A stretch of DNA of 64,000 nt from Poa pratensis. Lineage: Eukaryota > Streptophyta > Magnoliopsida > Poales > Poaceae. Positions 1 to 14,056 of this stretch are shown here, piece by piece (the stretch's first letter is position 1; each line of letters begins with the position of its first letter). Location of the stretch: the NCBI GenBank assembly GCA_947311845.1, contig CAMZMU010000049.1, positions 3,779,368-3,843,367 on the forward strand. The letters are read 5' to 3'. A program made the translations under genes and the position numbers. The notes below the pieces were generated by a model that did no database searches, had not been told where the DNA came from, and was given only the letters and a program-made list of their open reading frames with translations.

Positions 1-932
1 TAACGCTGTGAGTTCTGCTTCCATAGTTGACCTCGTTAAGATGGTCTGCTTGCAAGACTTCCAGGAAACAGCGCCACCACCGAGTGTAAACACATAACCA
101 CTCGTGGCCTTAATCTCATCAGCATCAGATATCCAGTTGAATCACTATAACCCTCCAGTACCCTCGATACCCGGAGTAGTGAATTTCATAGCTCGCAGTG
201 CCTTTTAAATAACGCATAACTCTCTCAAGAGCATGTCAATGATCATCTCTCGGATTAGAAACAAACCGGCTCAACTTGCTTACAGCAAAAGAGATGTCAG
301 GCCTCGTGGCACAAGCTAAATACATAAGCGAGCCAATAATCTGAGAATATCTCAGCTGATCTCTAGCACTCTGTTGATTCTTCCGAAGCAACACACTAGG
401 ATCATATGGTGTCGGAGAAGGCTTGCAGTCATCATACCCGAAACGACTCAAGATCTTTTCCACATAGTGAGACTGAAGCAGTGTAATCTCACCATTACCA
501 TCTCTCAGCAGCTTGATGTTCAAGATAACATCAGCCACTCCCAGATCCTTCATCTCAAAACAGCGAGATAAGAAATCCTTAACCTCCTTAATCAATTCAA
601 GGTTGGTTCCAAAGATCAGTATGTCATCGACATACAGTCAGAGAATAACTCCCTCGCCCCCACCATAGCGATAGTACACACATTTGTCAGATTCGTTTAG
701 AATGAATCCTGCAGCAGTTAAAGTTCTTTCAAACTTTTCATGCCATCGCTTAGGAGCTTGCTTAAGACCATATAAAGACTTCAACAACTTGCACACCTTT
801 GCTTCCTGACCAGGTACTACAAAACCATCGGGCTGATCCATGTAGATTTCCTCGTCTAACTCTCCATTTAGGAAAGTTGTCATCTTAACCTGGATATTCA
901 ACACTGGCAACTTTTGCTACGTTATCCTATAT
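1..932 (-). mobile_element. Ty1/copia retrotransposon fragment (RT to RNase H), decayed
   Basis: Minus-strand translation gives copia reverse transcriptase in two pieces. The piece at 638-910 contains YMDQPDGF and the SLYGLKQAPKRW motif. The piece at 236-595 contains DLGVADVILNIKL, a GSLMYLACATRPDI motif and SKLSRF. Between them, near 620-636, the catalytic YVDD can be read, but a stop codon lies just upstream of it. Bases 1-235 continue into RNase H-like sequence (a degraded [13 protein letters not shown] stretch) across frameshifts, so the element runs off the left edge of the window. No LTR is visible. The high-coordinate end (about 932) abuts an FBD gene tail on the other strand. The copy is inactive. 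Confidence 0.9.
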
Positions 933-999
933 GGGCCGGTGGCAAGTTTTGATATAAGACATGTTCTTTATTTGCTGTCCCCATGCATGAAGTTAAATC

Positions 1000-1334
1000 G
1001 GGCTCGACATTCCTGTGTCAAAACTTACGATGACAGCGCCGAGAAGACCAACATGGCGTGGGAACCATCCAAGGATTTGAAGCATATGAACTTGGAGTAC
1101 CTGACGATGATGGGGTTCGAAGAGGAAGACAAAGTAGCGAACTATATAAAGCTAGTCATGGAACGAGCAACGAGGTTGAAGAGAATCAGGCTGCACAGTC
1201 TCACCTGCGATGCGTGCAATGACAACGACCCCGAGACCCCGAAAAGATCCCAGGCGGACGAAGCCAGCAGGCGTCGGATTAAGGAGCGACTCACAAGTGG
1301 ACCTTCCTCGTCTGTGAAAATAATAATTGGCTGA
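1000..1334 (+). pseudogene. F-box/LRR (FBD-type) protein, C-terminal fragment
   Basis: The frame ending at the stop at 1332-1334 encodes the tail typical of grass F-box/FBD/LRR proteins. It shows W-x-P followed by DLKHMNLEYLTMMGFEEEDK, then NYIKLVMERATRLKRIRL, a Cys pair, and an RRIKERL segment ending SSSVKIIIG. This tail normally follows an F-box and leucine-rich repeats. Neither is present here: homology starts near 1000, right after the copia fragment. The piece is therefore probably the last exon of a gene cut by the retroelement. An ATG at 939 lies in frame, but the residues before about 1010 look unrelated. Without an F-box it could not act as an SCF adaptor. Confidence 0.6.
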
Positions 1335-1990
1335 TGAAAATAATCTCATAAAATTCCTTTCTGTTCAGAATGTGTCTTTGGAAACCTTGCCTAGGCTCAG
1401 AATGTGTCTTTGAGAAACCTTGTGGTGATAGACTTGCCTTTCTAAATATTTGTGCACCTTATTTCCATCTACTGATAATATGCTGATTTGTACCCCTCCT
1501 GGAAGGTATCATTCAAATTATTTAGGCGTTCTCTTTTCAGAAGCTGACTTAGGCAAACCTTGTGGTATATACACGCTTGGTCTCAAAGCTGAGTCGACAG
1601 GGTGTACCGTTTGGTATCTATACGTTTATTTACACTGGTCCAACTTCAACCCTATATAGAGTAATACATATATATAGCATTGATCGAACTGTTTTCAAGT
1701 AGTATTTGGTTATGGCCTGTTGGCAATCCTTTTCATGTACACAAACTAGTACAAGACGGGAAGAGGCTCTCTAGTCAAATAATGCAATTCATGGCGGACA
1801 AGTATACGAGACAAGTGTGTTGGCTAAGGCTTCTTGACACATGCCACCATTGCCACCGGCCATGCCAGTGATCTTCCTCACCGGCACCTTCAACCAAAAG
1901 CCAGAGCAGGAAAAGCTACACCAGCATCTCCTCAAATCAAAACGTTTGACTTGGGAAAAGCAAACCTTAGAGGGACGGTGACCCTCCCTT
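1335..1990. other. Intergenic stretch with a short local duplication
   Basis: No convincing coding sequence is seen. Near 1366-1425 a short segment containing CAGAATGTGTCTTTG is repeated in tandem. The segment 1890-1990 is the presumed promoter of the gene at 2047. Confidence 0.5.
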
Positions 1991-1997
1991 GTTACTC

Positions 1998-2005
1998 TAT
2001 ATAAG
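1998..2005 (+). promoter_or_regulatory. Probable TATA box of the DUF688-like gene
   Basis: TATATAAG lies about 45 bases before the ATG at 2047. That leaves room for a start site near 2030 and a short leader, and a pyrimidine-rich stretch follows it. Inferred from sequence only. Confidence 0.55.
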
Positions 2006-2046
2006 CTCTTCTCTTGTGCTGTCATTTCCTAGCTACACAAAGACCC

Positions 2047-2366
2047 ATGGAGGCCAGCAGCAGCACCTCGCCATCCCCTGATCTGTGCGACTTAGGATGT
2101 TCTATGAGAGTATATTGCCCGACGACCGGGAAGGTGCCCTTCGAATGGGAGGACGAGCCAGGGAAGGCCAAGAGCCCGCCGAGGGTCAACACACTCCTGC
2201 CGCTCAACCATCGCCAGCAATGGAGAGCGCGCGGCTCACTGGCCGTCGGGGCAAGCAACAGGCAGGGGATCCGAGCTCAGGACCATCAGATGGCTTTGAT
2301 GTAGGGTGCCTGCCTCTGAAGTTCCAGCTTGGGAGGGCCATGAGAAGCTTCTTTAGAGGAGAATGA
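2047..2366 (+). CDS. Small DUF688-like protein, apparently frameshifted
   Basis: The ATG at 2047 (CCATGG context) opens a frame that reads through VPFEWEDEPGKAKSPP, the short motif typical of DUF688-type plant proteins of unknown function. That frame stops at 2304. A second frame ending at 2366 carries a C-terminus, CLPLKFQLGRAMRSFFR, that fits the end of the same kind of protein. The two halves lie in different frames with no obvious intron between them. The likely explanation is an indel at about 2200-2290, a sequencing error, or a short cryptic intron. The product would be about 105 aa, basic, with no membrane segment or signal peptide. A TATA box lies in the expected place. Function is unknown. 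Confidence 0.45.
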
Positions 2367-2498
2367 ACAGAGTGTAATTCTATGTAATTTTTCCTTTTTT
2401 TCCTTGCACAAGAATCAGTTGTGAAGAATGAATGCACCAGTATAATGTTCATTCGAGTCCTCTTCAGTTACATTTTTCCCATTTTATCACTCGGTGCT

Positions 2499-2830
2499 AT
2501 ACCTGGGCATGGGCAGCCCGGCCCGAGCGGCCCGGCCCGGCCCGGCCCGAAATTCCCGGGCTTGGGCCCGACGGCCTAACCACTGGGCGGCTTGGGCAGC
2601 AGATTTAGGCCCGATGACTGTTATTGGGCGGGCCTGGGCAACAGATTTTCGTGTTTTCAGGAAGAAAGCCCGGCCCGAGGCCCGACGGGATTTTGTAGTT
2701 ATGGGCGGGCCTGGGCATGAAATCTAGGCCCGATGGTCGGGCCGGGCCGGGCCTGGGACTGGGTTTTTTCCCGCGGGCTTTTTTAGGCCCGGCCCGAAGC
2801 CCGGCCCGGCCCGCCTCATGGCCAGGTATG
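2499..2830. mobile_element. 332-bp GC-rich TIR element (hAT-like MITE)
   Basis: The ends are imperfect inverted repeats: ATACCTGGGCATGGGC at the left, matched by the complement of GCCATGG/CCAGGTAT at the right. They are flanked by TCGGTGCT (2491-2498) and TCGGTGCC (2831-2838), an 8-bp near-identical duplication as expected for hAT insertions. The interior is packed with GGCCCGGCCCG-type repeats in both orientations and codes for nothing. Confidence 0.7.
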
Positions 2831-2838
2831 TCGGTGCC

Positions 2839-3303
2839 CAGATAGCACACAGAAACGAGTGATCAAAAGATATTCCTGCTGCCATTCAAGATAATATCAG
2901 GTCCGCCTTTTGCGATGCAGAGAATACCACCATAATAGATTCCATAAAAGTTCAAACGATCAAGAATATGTAGACTGACGATAAACACATAAACGACATC
3001 ATGAATGTCAATTATTGAATCACCGAGCTAATATATGCCTGAGAAGCGTGTAAGGTAACAAGCCGCGGTGTTATACAGCAGACTACCCAACATGAGAAAA
3101 AGAAATCTTCAGGATGCCAGAAAACCATATATCCATGGCAGCTGGCCAAATGCACTAAAAACAAAATGCATGCATACTGGTCCCCTTTTGCTCTTCACGA
3201 CTCTCATTATCTCGTGTTTCCGGTCCGACAAATCTTTCATATCAACATTCGTTTTGTCTACTAAAAATCGCTACGCCGAAGAAAAAAAGGTGGAAACAAG
3301 TTA
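2839..3303. other. Downstream region of the EF-Tu gene
   Basis: This holds no coding sequence that I can support. It lies 3' of the EF-Tu stop codon on the minus strand and probably contains its 3' UTR and polyadenylation region. The left end is flanked by the hAT-like MITE. Confidence 0.5.
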
Positions 3304-6954
<3,651 letters not shown>

Positions 6955-7080
6955 TGCGGCGGCGGCGGCGCGAGGAGGAGGAGGAGGGTAGAGAATGAGA
7001 TGGGTTTAGTTAGGGCTTTAGGAAAGGCGCAGAGAAATGGGGAGAGCCGAGCGGCTGGCTCTTGTTACTTCTACGCCACG

Positions 7081-7203
7081 GTACGGCTTGTGGGCCGGGC
7101 CGGAGCTGGGCTCTGTTGGGCTTCCGGCCTTCTCGGGCGGCCACAAAGTGCGGAGTTCAAATTGCAGTTCTGCCACCACAGCCACGACTCCTCCGTCTCC
7201 TTT
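7081..7203. repeat. Duplicated promoter-proximal segment, copy A
   Basis: A segment of about 120 bp from GGCTTGTGGGCC to CCTCCGTCTCC is repeated in the same orientation at about 9505-9632, directly before the glutaredoxin start. By eye it is clearly over 80% identical, with an 8-bp gap. Shared blocks include TGGGCTCTGTTGGGCT and AAATTGCAGTTCTGCCAC. This copy lies about 130 bp upstream of the EF-Tu ATG. Between the copies are LINE and other repeat fragments. Confidence 0.8.
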
Positions 7204-7861
7204 TTTTTCACTCGAACTTGGGGACTTTTGAGCTTCCAAAGAGCGGACCATAGCTGTTTCTACCGACCCTTCCTCTAGAGCTGAACACTCGTTATGAGTA
7301 ACAAGAGCTCTGATTTTATACAATAAACTCCACATTTTTCCAAAGCCCACGCAGTGAAATCTTCGCGTCGACTGCAAAGGATGATCTAGTACCTTCATTT
7401 ATCAGATCAGAAACATGTACCAATGGATCTTTCCCAAGGTTGACCGGAGGTTTCAGAGATGCAGTGTTGGGGATCCGTCGATCATTCCAAACGGATATTG
7501 AGTTGCCATCCACCACACGCTTGATCAAGCCTCTTTTGAAAGTTGTCCGACCAACAATGATAGCCTTCCACGTTGCGGATGATCTAGCTGGAGCCGCAGC
7601 TTGCATGAAATCATCAGTACGAAAATATTTCCCTTTCAAGACTTGTGCGCACAGGGAGTCTGGATGGGTAAAAAGATGACATCCATGTTTGCCAAGAAGT
7701 GCCACATTGAACAGTTGAAAATCCCTAAACCCCATGCCACCATTTCCTTTTGAGACGGTAAGTTTTTCCCATTATATCCAATGAATAGAACGTATATCGG
7801 TCGAGCTGCTCCACCAAAACCTTGCCATACTAGATGTTAATTGCTTGTATACTTTTTTTTG
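7202..7861 (-). mobile_element. LINE (non-LTR) retrotransposon 3' part, broken
   Basis: The minus-strand frame at 7316-7735 reads MGFRDFQLFNVALLGKHGCH, then KGKYF, ATWKAI and SVWNDRRIP. This is the region after the RT core and zf-RVT of plant LINEs. A second frame, ending near 7772, supplies the preceding ARFWWSSSTDIRSIHWI segment, so a frameshift separates them. A run of T at 7202-7209 on the plus strand would be the poly(A) end of a minus-strand LINE. No RT active site is included: the copy is 5' truncated and dead. Confidence 0.8.
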
Positions 7862-8094
7862 GTTAGAAGGCAGGGGCGGAACTGCACTCCGGCAGCCCGG
7901 GCTACAGTCCCGGTCGTAGCGCACGTAGTATACGTATACCACTACTAATTTACACCAAAATTTGTATATCCAGGTAGCCCAACCCGTGTCCCTGGGCCAC
8001 AACGGCCCGGGGTAGCATTACGAGCCCACGAAAGCTGCAACCAGCAGGCAGGAGCGATCCATAACTATCGTGTCGTCTGCGCGTGGACTGCCTG
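7862..8094. other. Unidentified repeat-like segment between LINE pieces
   Basis: It begins with CAGGGGCGGA, which resembles a hAT-type terminal sequence, and contains GGCAGCCCGGGCTACAG and a partly complementary CCCGGGG block. No matching second end or target duplication was found. It is noncoding. Confidence 0.35.
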
Positions 8095-8253
8095 CTTTTT
8101 TGTTTGAAATTATGGCGACTTTATTGATTGAAAAACATAGATACATCATCTGTGAGAGGCTCAATTATGAAGTCTGGCGGATCCTCCAGCCAAACAATTA
8201 ACTGGGGTCCCTCCGCCTTACAAGCTAGAATATGAGCCACTCTATTGCTAGGG
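8095..8253 (-). mobile_element. Short 5'-truncated LINE 3' end with TSD
   Basis: Minus-strand translation gives HILACKAEGPQLIVWLEDPP, the C-terminal tail of a LINE RNase H-like domain, followed by a stop and an A-rich end. GCGTGGACTGCCTG (8081-8094) and GCGTGGACTGCTTG (8254-8267) flank it as a 14-bp target-site duplication with one mismatch. The inserted piece is only 159 bp. Confidence 0.8.
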
Positions 8254-8267
8254 GCGTGGACTGCTTG

Positions 8268-9504
8268 TTCCTGTCTCTATCTGTTGGCTAATTCTTTCCG
8301 GTCCCGCCTCATAGCTCCTGCCCTTGACGAACCACACTGTCTACCTGATCGCGCAAAACCGCGTCGACCCGATCGTGCTGCCGCCGTCACAGCCGGCCGG
8401 CAGAGACACGCTCGTTTGAACCTCGCGAAGGCACCACCGCCGCATCGTTTTAGCCTAAAGAACCGCGTCGGGCACTTGCATATCTTCAACTCCACGTCGT
8501 CTAAGTTCATTTGGAGGACGAGCTCCATGGAGCCCTTTTTTGCAAAAAATTCTAAACGTTCACAATGGCCTTTTCTACGAGTATGTAAATTTGTAACCCG
8601 TAATAATTTGTATTCCGTCCTACACAAAAAAGACAAATCCTGACAAATCTGAAAATTTTCAAGTCACATCTCAAATCTAGAATTTTGTTATTTTTGCACA
8701 GACCACAATACACAATATTTCACATTGGTATTTTGGTAGACATAATCATGATCTACTTCTATGATTTTTTTGAGATTTTTTGGAAACTTAAAAATATCTT
8801 TTTTATTCATCTCATCTCCTTCAGTTGGACATCTTCTTGCCCGCTCTGCATCAGCTCATAGGTTATTAGTTGGTTCCCAATGCAAAGTTTGAATTTGAAT
8901 GAAGGGAACCGTCCATTTCAAACTTTCGGTCATTGTCTCATTGAACTGCTACAACTTTCAGTCATTGAACTCTTCGTCTTATCATCTCATCGCCTTCAAT
9001 TTAGGAGTATTTCCAAAGTATGAGGTCAGGAAGAAACAATTACCACGTGCGGCTAGTGGTAAGTTATTTCTTATCAATACAACTTATGTATAATGAATTT
9101 ATCCATACTATTTTTCTGATTATTTTATGAAATGGTAGGCTACGATCAGAGCAAAGTTTCCTTATTTAGGTACTAAAAATGTGTCTCATTAGGCTATTAT
9201 GTCACCACATTGTTTTTTCTCCTATTATTATTTTGTTAAATATTGAACTTATCCTTCACGTCAAAACTCCATTGATGCATTTTTGTTGTGCTTTGCTTAA
9301 TTATGCTGTTGAGAGGGGATGAATATGTAATTTTTTCATAGTTTTTTGGCCATTAGAAATTAACCCGGGTCTCTTGCCTAAACCTTAAACAGAAATATAC
9401 ACCTACGCTGCTCTCCAATATGGTCGAAGGTGTCACTCGTAATCCTGCCAACCGTTGTCGGCAGATCAATATACGGCTTACCAGCAACAAAAAAAAGACC
9501 AATA
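8268..9504. other. Noncoding spacer with a diverged TIR-family piece
   Basis: No gene is seen. At about 8518-8810 a GAGCTCCATGGAGCCC block followed by AT-rich sequence ending in TTTTTTGGAAACTTAAAA resembles the palindrome-ended element at 41791-42177. The remainder is AT-rich without recognisable structure. Confidence 0.5.
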
Positions 9505-9632
9505 TAAGGCTTGTTGGCAGGGCCGGACATGGGCTCTGTTGGGCTGGTTTCCTTTCTCGCCCGGCCACAAAGGGCGGAGAGCAAATTGCAGTTCTGCCAC
9601 TCGGTCCACCACAGCCACGACTCGTCCGTCTC
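9505..9632. repeat. Duplicated promoter-proximal segment, copy B
   Basis: Second copy of the segment at 7081-7203, in direct orientation. It lies immediately 5' of the glutaredoxin ATG (9680), so it is part of the promoter or 5' UTR. It contains 8 bp (around TCGGTCCA) that copy A lacks. Confidence 0.8.
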
Positions 9633-9679
9633 CTCCCATCTCTCTCGCCGCCGGCGCGCGACCTCCACACGCCACCGCG

Positions 9680-12600
9680 ATGGCCGCCGTCTCCGCCGCC
9701 ACGACTACGGCCCCGCCCACCGCCGCTTCCCTCCGGCTCCCCCTGTCCGACCGTCCGCGCCACTCCGTCAGCTTCGCAGCGGCCCCTCGACCTCCAACCC
9801 TGCGCCTCGCGCGGTCATCGGTGCGGTGCCTGGCGGCGGGGGCGGGGGCGGAGGGCGGAGGAGGAGCGATGCGGGAGACGCTGGACAAGGTGGTGGGGGC
9901 GCACAAGGTGGTGCTGTTCATGAAGGGGACCAAGGACTTCCCGCAGTGCGGCTTCTCCCACACCGTGGTGCAGATCCTGCGCTCGCTCGACGTGCCCTTG
10001 GAGACGCTCGACGTGCTCGCCAACGACCAGCTCCGACAGGGGCTCAAGGAGTACTCCAGCTGGCCCACCTTCCCGCAGCTCTACATCGACGGAGAGTTCT
10101 TCGGCGGGTGCGACATCACCCTCGGTATGTACATACTATCCGCCTTTCCCCACGCATGATACTATTGGAGTACCAACTGTTCTATGAGAAATTTGTTTGA
10201 CATATCAATTCATTCGTTAATCTTACATGTTGTTAACTTTTTTGGGCGACGATGGTAGAACTGGCAATCTGAAAGGGTCTAGAGCAGTGTCAGTTGTGCC
10301 ATAAACTAGGCTTGGTGTGCACCAGAGTTCTTGATATTTACAGTAACATATAAACCAGGATTGGGGTGCACTCCGCAAACTGCTGCGGAGTATTTTCCTA
10401 CGTAGCACCGATACGGCTAGACAGATACGTCGATACGGATACGGTGATACGGGATACGGCGATTTCAGAAAACATCAATACGGCGATACGGCGAGTATAT
10501 ATATATAAATAATGAAATGCCATGTAATAAAGACAATAATAATTGAATGCATGAGATGAGATCAAAATACTGCCCCGTTTGTTTGCTTTGCAAGTCCTCA
10601 ATATATGAATGATCATCATCAACTTCCACACTCGAAGGATAACTTGCAAAATAGATCAAATGCTCTCATTAGAATTTGAGAGAAACAAGAAATAGTAAAG
10701 ATGATGGCTTGTAGGCTTGTAGCATGCTTACCAAATGATATGTATGCTTCCCAGCCTCCTAACTTCCAATTCCATCTTCACATTAAGCAAAGTCTCAAAT
10801 CAGCGATAGAGACCACTCAGACCAGACCACAACCAGAGCTCAAATAGTTCAAAAGTTCACTAGCACTACCACAGCCCGAAGATTGGCTGCCAGCAGATGC
10901 CATCACTCCCTGGCCAGCCCCAGCAAGGCAGCAATCAAAACATCAGCAACAGCAGCAAGAATAGCAGCAGCGGAGCAAGCAAAGCAATACTGCAAGAAGG
11001 CAAGATGGAGGAAGAAAGATCGGTAGCAAGCAGGGATGGCAGATGCAGGAGCTGTTACCTTGCTGCTCCGGGCGGAGACGGCGCGATTCCGGGCGGCGAT
11101 CGCGCGATTTCGGGGGGGGGGGGGGGGGGGGGGGGCGGCGCGATTCCGGGCGGAGACGGCGGCTCCGGGCAGCGGCGGCGCGTGTGGCTCCTGGCGGCTG
11201 CTCGATCTCTCTGGCAAATGAAAGAATAGAGAGAACACGGGGTGGGTTAGGGTTAGTATCGCTCGCTGGGATATTTTCCTGTATCCTGGCCGTATCGCCG
11301 CCGTCCTCATGCCGTATCGGCTTTATTTTCTTTATTTTTAAATCGCGAAAAAGGGATACGCCACCGATACGCGTATCGTGCGTATCGCCGTATCGGTGAC
11401 GTATTATACGGGGACACGGCCACTTCTGACGTATCGGTGCTTCATAGGTATTCTCCACTCTTCTTTGTTCTCGAAGGTTGTTTTCTTTTTCTTCGTGGGA
11501 CTAAAAAGAGGAATAAAATTGCTTGGAAAAACTATGATAGACTCTCTAATAAGGTGGATAGTGGAGACTGGAAAGACTTGGAACATGATACATGGTAGTT
11601 TACCTAGAAGAAGGATTAAGTAAATAAGATCTTTACATTAGTACTCTCAGAGAATGTCGTAAACTTATTATTGACCATCTACTTAGCGATGATGAATTAT
11701 AATGTGATATTTAAGATAAAATACGTGTCGCACTTGGGCTATGGAATCGTTTCTTCACAAGTCTACCTAGTGTAGTGCTTGTGTGCGCCGGAATGCCTTA
11801 GGGATCCCAGGCTTTAGATCTTTTTTTTTTTACACGAGGCTTTAGATCTTAGTCCTTGTTTTTAAGGCGTCCTGCCTTGGACGCTTAGGCGATAGAGCGC
11901 CCCCCCAGCGCCTTAGGTTTTTGCCCGCCTTAGGCTCTAAGGCGCCCGCCTTAGGCGCTTAGGCGTCGCCTAAGCGTCAGAGCGCCCCCCCCAGCGCCTT
12001 AGGTCGCCTTACTGCCTTACAAACCATGATCTTAGTCAAACTGTTGGGACTTGGGAATGTTAAGTCTGTTGCGATAGGACATTAGAGAGTGCGGATCACA
12101 TATGATGATGTGGCAATTGCGTAGTTGATGAGTGTAGTTGCGGAGTAAAAAATAATAATGTGCGATGCGGTGAGCAATTATCATGACGCTCACTGCTCAG
12201 ACCAGCTGAAGTATTGAGCAGCAACCTTGTTGTAAACTAAGAAAAAAGTTGTGTACCATCCACAGTTTTTTGGGGGTGTGCACAAAGTTCCTGTCCTATA
12301 ACTTTACTTGATGACAACCTATTCCAAATATCTTTCCATCTTTACCATATTAGCAACAAAAGTTGCTCGCCCTTGCATATCCAAACCCAAGGCGTGCTCT
12401 GCACCTCATCACTAAATTAATTATATCCCCTGTATTTGCACCACTTTGGATGGGTATGCAGCTTTATTTTCTAGGCTGAAACCTTGTATAATAAGTCCAT
12501 TACGTCGGAGTGTTAAAATTCTTGATAGTGTCTGACTCGGAGAGAAGGGAGCAATTATGGTGATGTGGCATGCTCCAAATCCCACCATTATGGTATAAGT

Positions 12601-13120
12601 TGGTAGCCTTCTTTCGCGGTTGCCCACATCAAACTGACCAACATTGCAGAAGGAGATGATCTCATTTATTCTGCTACTGTTCCAACCCTTGAACAACATT
12701 CATGGTCAGACCTCCAAGTATGCATTAGAGCTAAAATACATTAGTGCCAATGACGCTAGATAATCCCTGCGACTCGGCTAAAGCCAACTTTCATGATTCT
12801 CAGACTATCTCAAGTCCTGAACACCAATTTTGGGGACAGGTGCAAAATTGCATGTCGTACAGCTTAAATTCCTGGCAATCCCTTCTCATTTCATGAACAC
12901 AAGGTCTTATTAATCCATCACATTCTAGGATGTGTTTGTCTTGAAAAATATCAATGTCAAATGGAGTTGTTGTTTTCTTCTATACTCAAGATTAATGTTG
13001 ATGTTCCTTCTGTGCTTTCTTCATTGAACTGCTCCTAACTCTTGCTTTGTTGTATTGGTTACAGAAGCATACAAGAGTGGAGAACTGCAGGAAACGCTAG
13101 AGAAGGCAATGTGCTCTTAG
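9680..13120 (+). CDS. GRXS14: Monothiol CGFS-type glutaredoxin, chloroplastic (GRXS14 type)
   Basis: Two exons, 9680-10124 and 13065-13120, join in frame to 166 aa with a GT-AG intron of 2.9 kb. Residues 1 to about 60 are rich in Ala, Ser and Arg and look like a plastid transit peptide. The glutaredoxin domain follows: VVLFMKGT, the active-site CGFS at residues 90-93, the cis-Pro motif WPTFPQLYIDGEF, and GGCDITLEAYKSGEL before the end KAMCS. Plastid CGFS glutaredoxins bind a 2Fe-2S cluster with glutathione and act in Fe-S cluster transfer and redox control. The ATG chosen begins the transit peptide; the open frame upstream is 5' UTR. The intron has been enlarged by at least two TIR elements, but splice sites and frame are intact. 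Confidence 0.95.
10404..11441. mobile_element. hAT-like element in the glutaredoxin intron
   Basis: The ends AGCACCGATACGG (left) and CGTATCGGTGCT (right) are inverted repeats. Flanks TCCTACGT and TCATAGGT match at six of eight positions, a worn 8-bp duplication. Subterminal regions repeat GATACGG-type motifs many times on both sides. It contains a run of 24 G at 11112-11135. There is no intact transposase; the long frames around 10900-11450 are compositional. Confidence 0.65.
11855..12027. mobile_element. 173-bp TIR MITE in the glutaredoxin intron
   Basis: The ends carry TTTTTAAGGCG and CCTTACAAAC, inverted and imperfect. The interior is a set of CTTAGGCG and CGCCTTAGG repeats that can fold on themselves, plus two C-runs. 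The 10-bp sequence GATCTTAGTC flanks it on both sides (11845-11854 and 12028-12037), which marks the insertion. A length of 8 to 10 bp is compatible with hAT or Mutator, so the superfamily is open. Confidence 0.65.
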
Positions 13121-14056
13121 TGAACGCTGGATCACATCATACAGTAACCGTGCATGTTCCAAGTTGTAGAGATTACAAATTATGAAGCAGTGAGATACTA
13201 CAAATGTACAATGCACTTTGGGTACGATAAATGTTGTGCAAATCTGTGGTTAATCATACATTATCCATTATACATGTACAACTACTTGATTGTCAGCTCT
13301 GTTTGACTCTGGATTGCTAAAAACTTAATGAACTGAACTGCGTCTCCCTGCATCATTTGGTTCTTCAAGACTCGCATGCCAACACAATTTTTTGCAATTG
13401 TATGGATAAGTTTATCTGAAAACCAACATAAGCCGATAGGAGTTGCCAATGCTTCAGCAAAATCTTCACTCAATTTGCATAGTATGGAAACAGATAAGAA
13501 AACCTCCTACGATTCCCTAACAAAAACCTCCCATGAGGCAAGCATATCAAATGTGTGTACTTTTCTCTCAGCTAGAAGAGAACGCTGTTACTATTAACGG
13601 ACACTAATGAAATCCTTTTCTCAAAACTGTGTCCATGGCAAAGCATATTTCTCCAGGAACTAACACAATTCCAGATATATGCACTAGCTACAACTAGGAC
13701 CAGAGACCAAGCAAATAAAAAATCTGCATAATCGGCCCGGCGAGCATAAAAGCAGATCACAAGACCTGTGGAACAATATTAGCAAACTTAAATTGGATAT
13801 GCATCCATCACTTCATAGAATTGTTAAAAGTTTTTTTACTAGAAAACAGAAGTGATGCACGTTTGTTACAATCTCCTTTGCTTAACTACAACTCCCTGGT
13901 TGGCATAACCAGTTCATTACTTCCAATATGAACGTATTTGGAAGAAGTTTTAGCATTATTCTCTTTCTAGGTACAAATATACAAATGTAATGTTCTGTAC
14001 TCTTCAGGGTAGGGAAAGGAGACTACACATAGCACATGCTACACCATACCATGAAG
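13121..14056. other. Spacer between glutaredoxin and MSP-kinase genes
   Basis: The genes converge here, so this should hold both 3' UTRs. No coding sequence or repeat with clear ends is visible. Confidence 0.5.

Noticed and set aside
9420..10200. Long overlapping frames on both strands over the glutaredoxin exon
   Set aside because: Shadows caused by high GC3 of the real exon; only the frame with CGFS and the conserved splice donor is supported.
10897..11460. Several frames over 100 codons around the G24 run
   Set aside because: They depend on the homopolymer and GC-rich repeats within a hAT-like element and have no family features.
12421..12699. 92-codon minus-strand frame in the glutaredoxin intron
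   Set aside because: No recognisable motif and no neighbouring exons; could be an unknown repeat.
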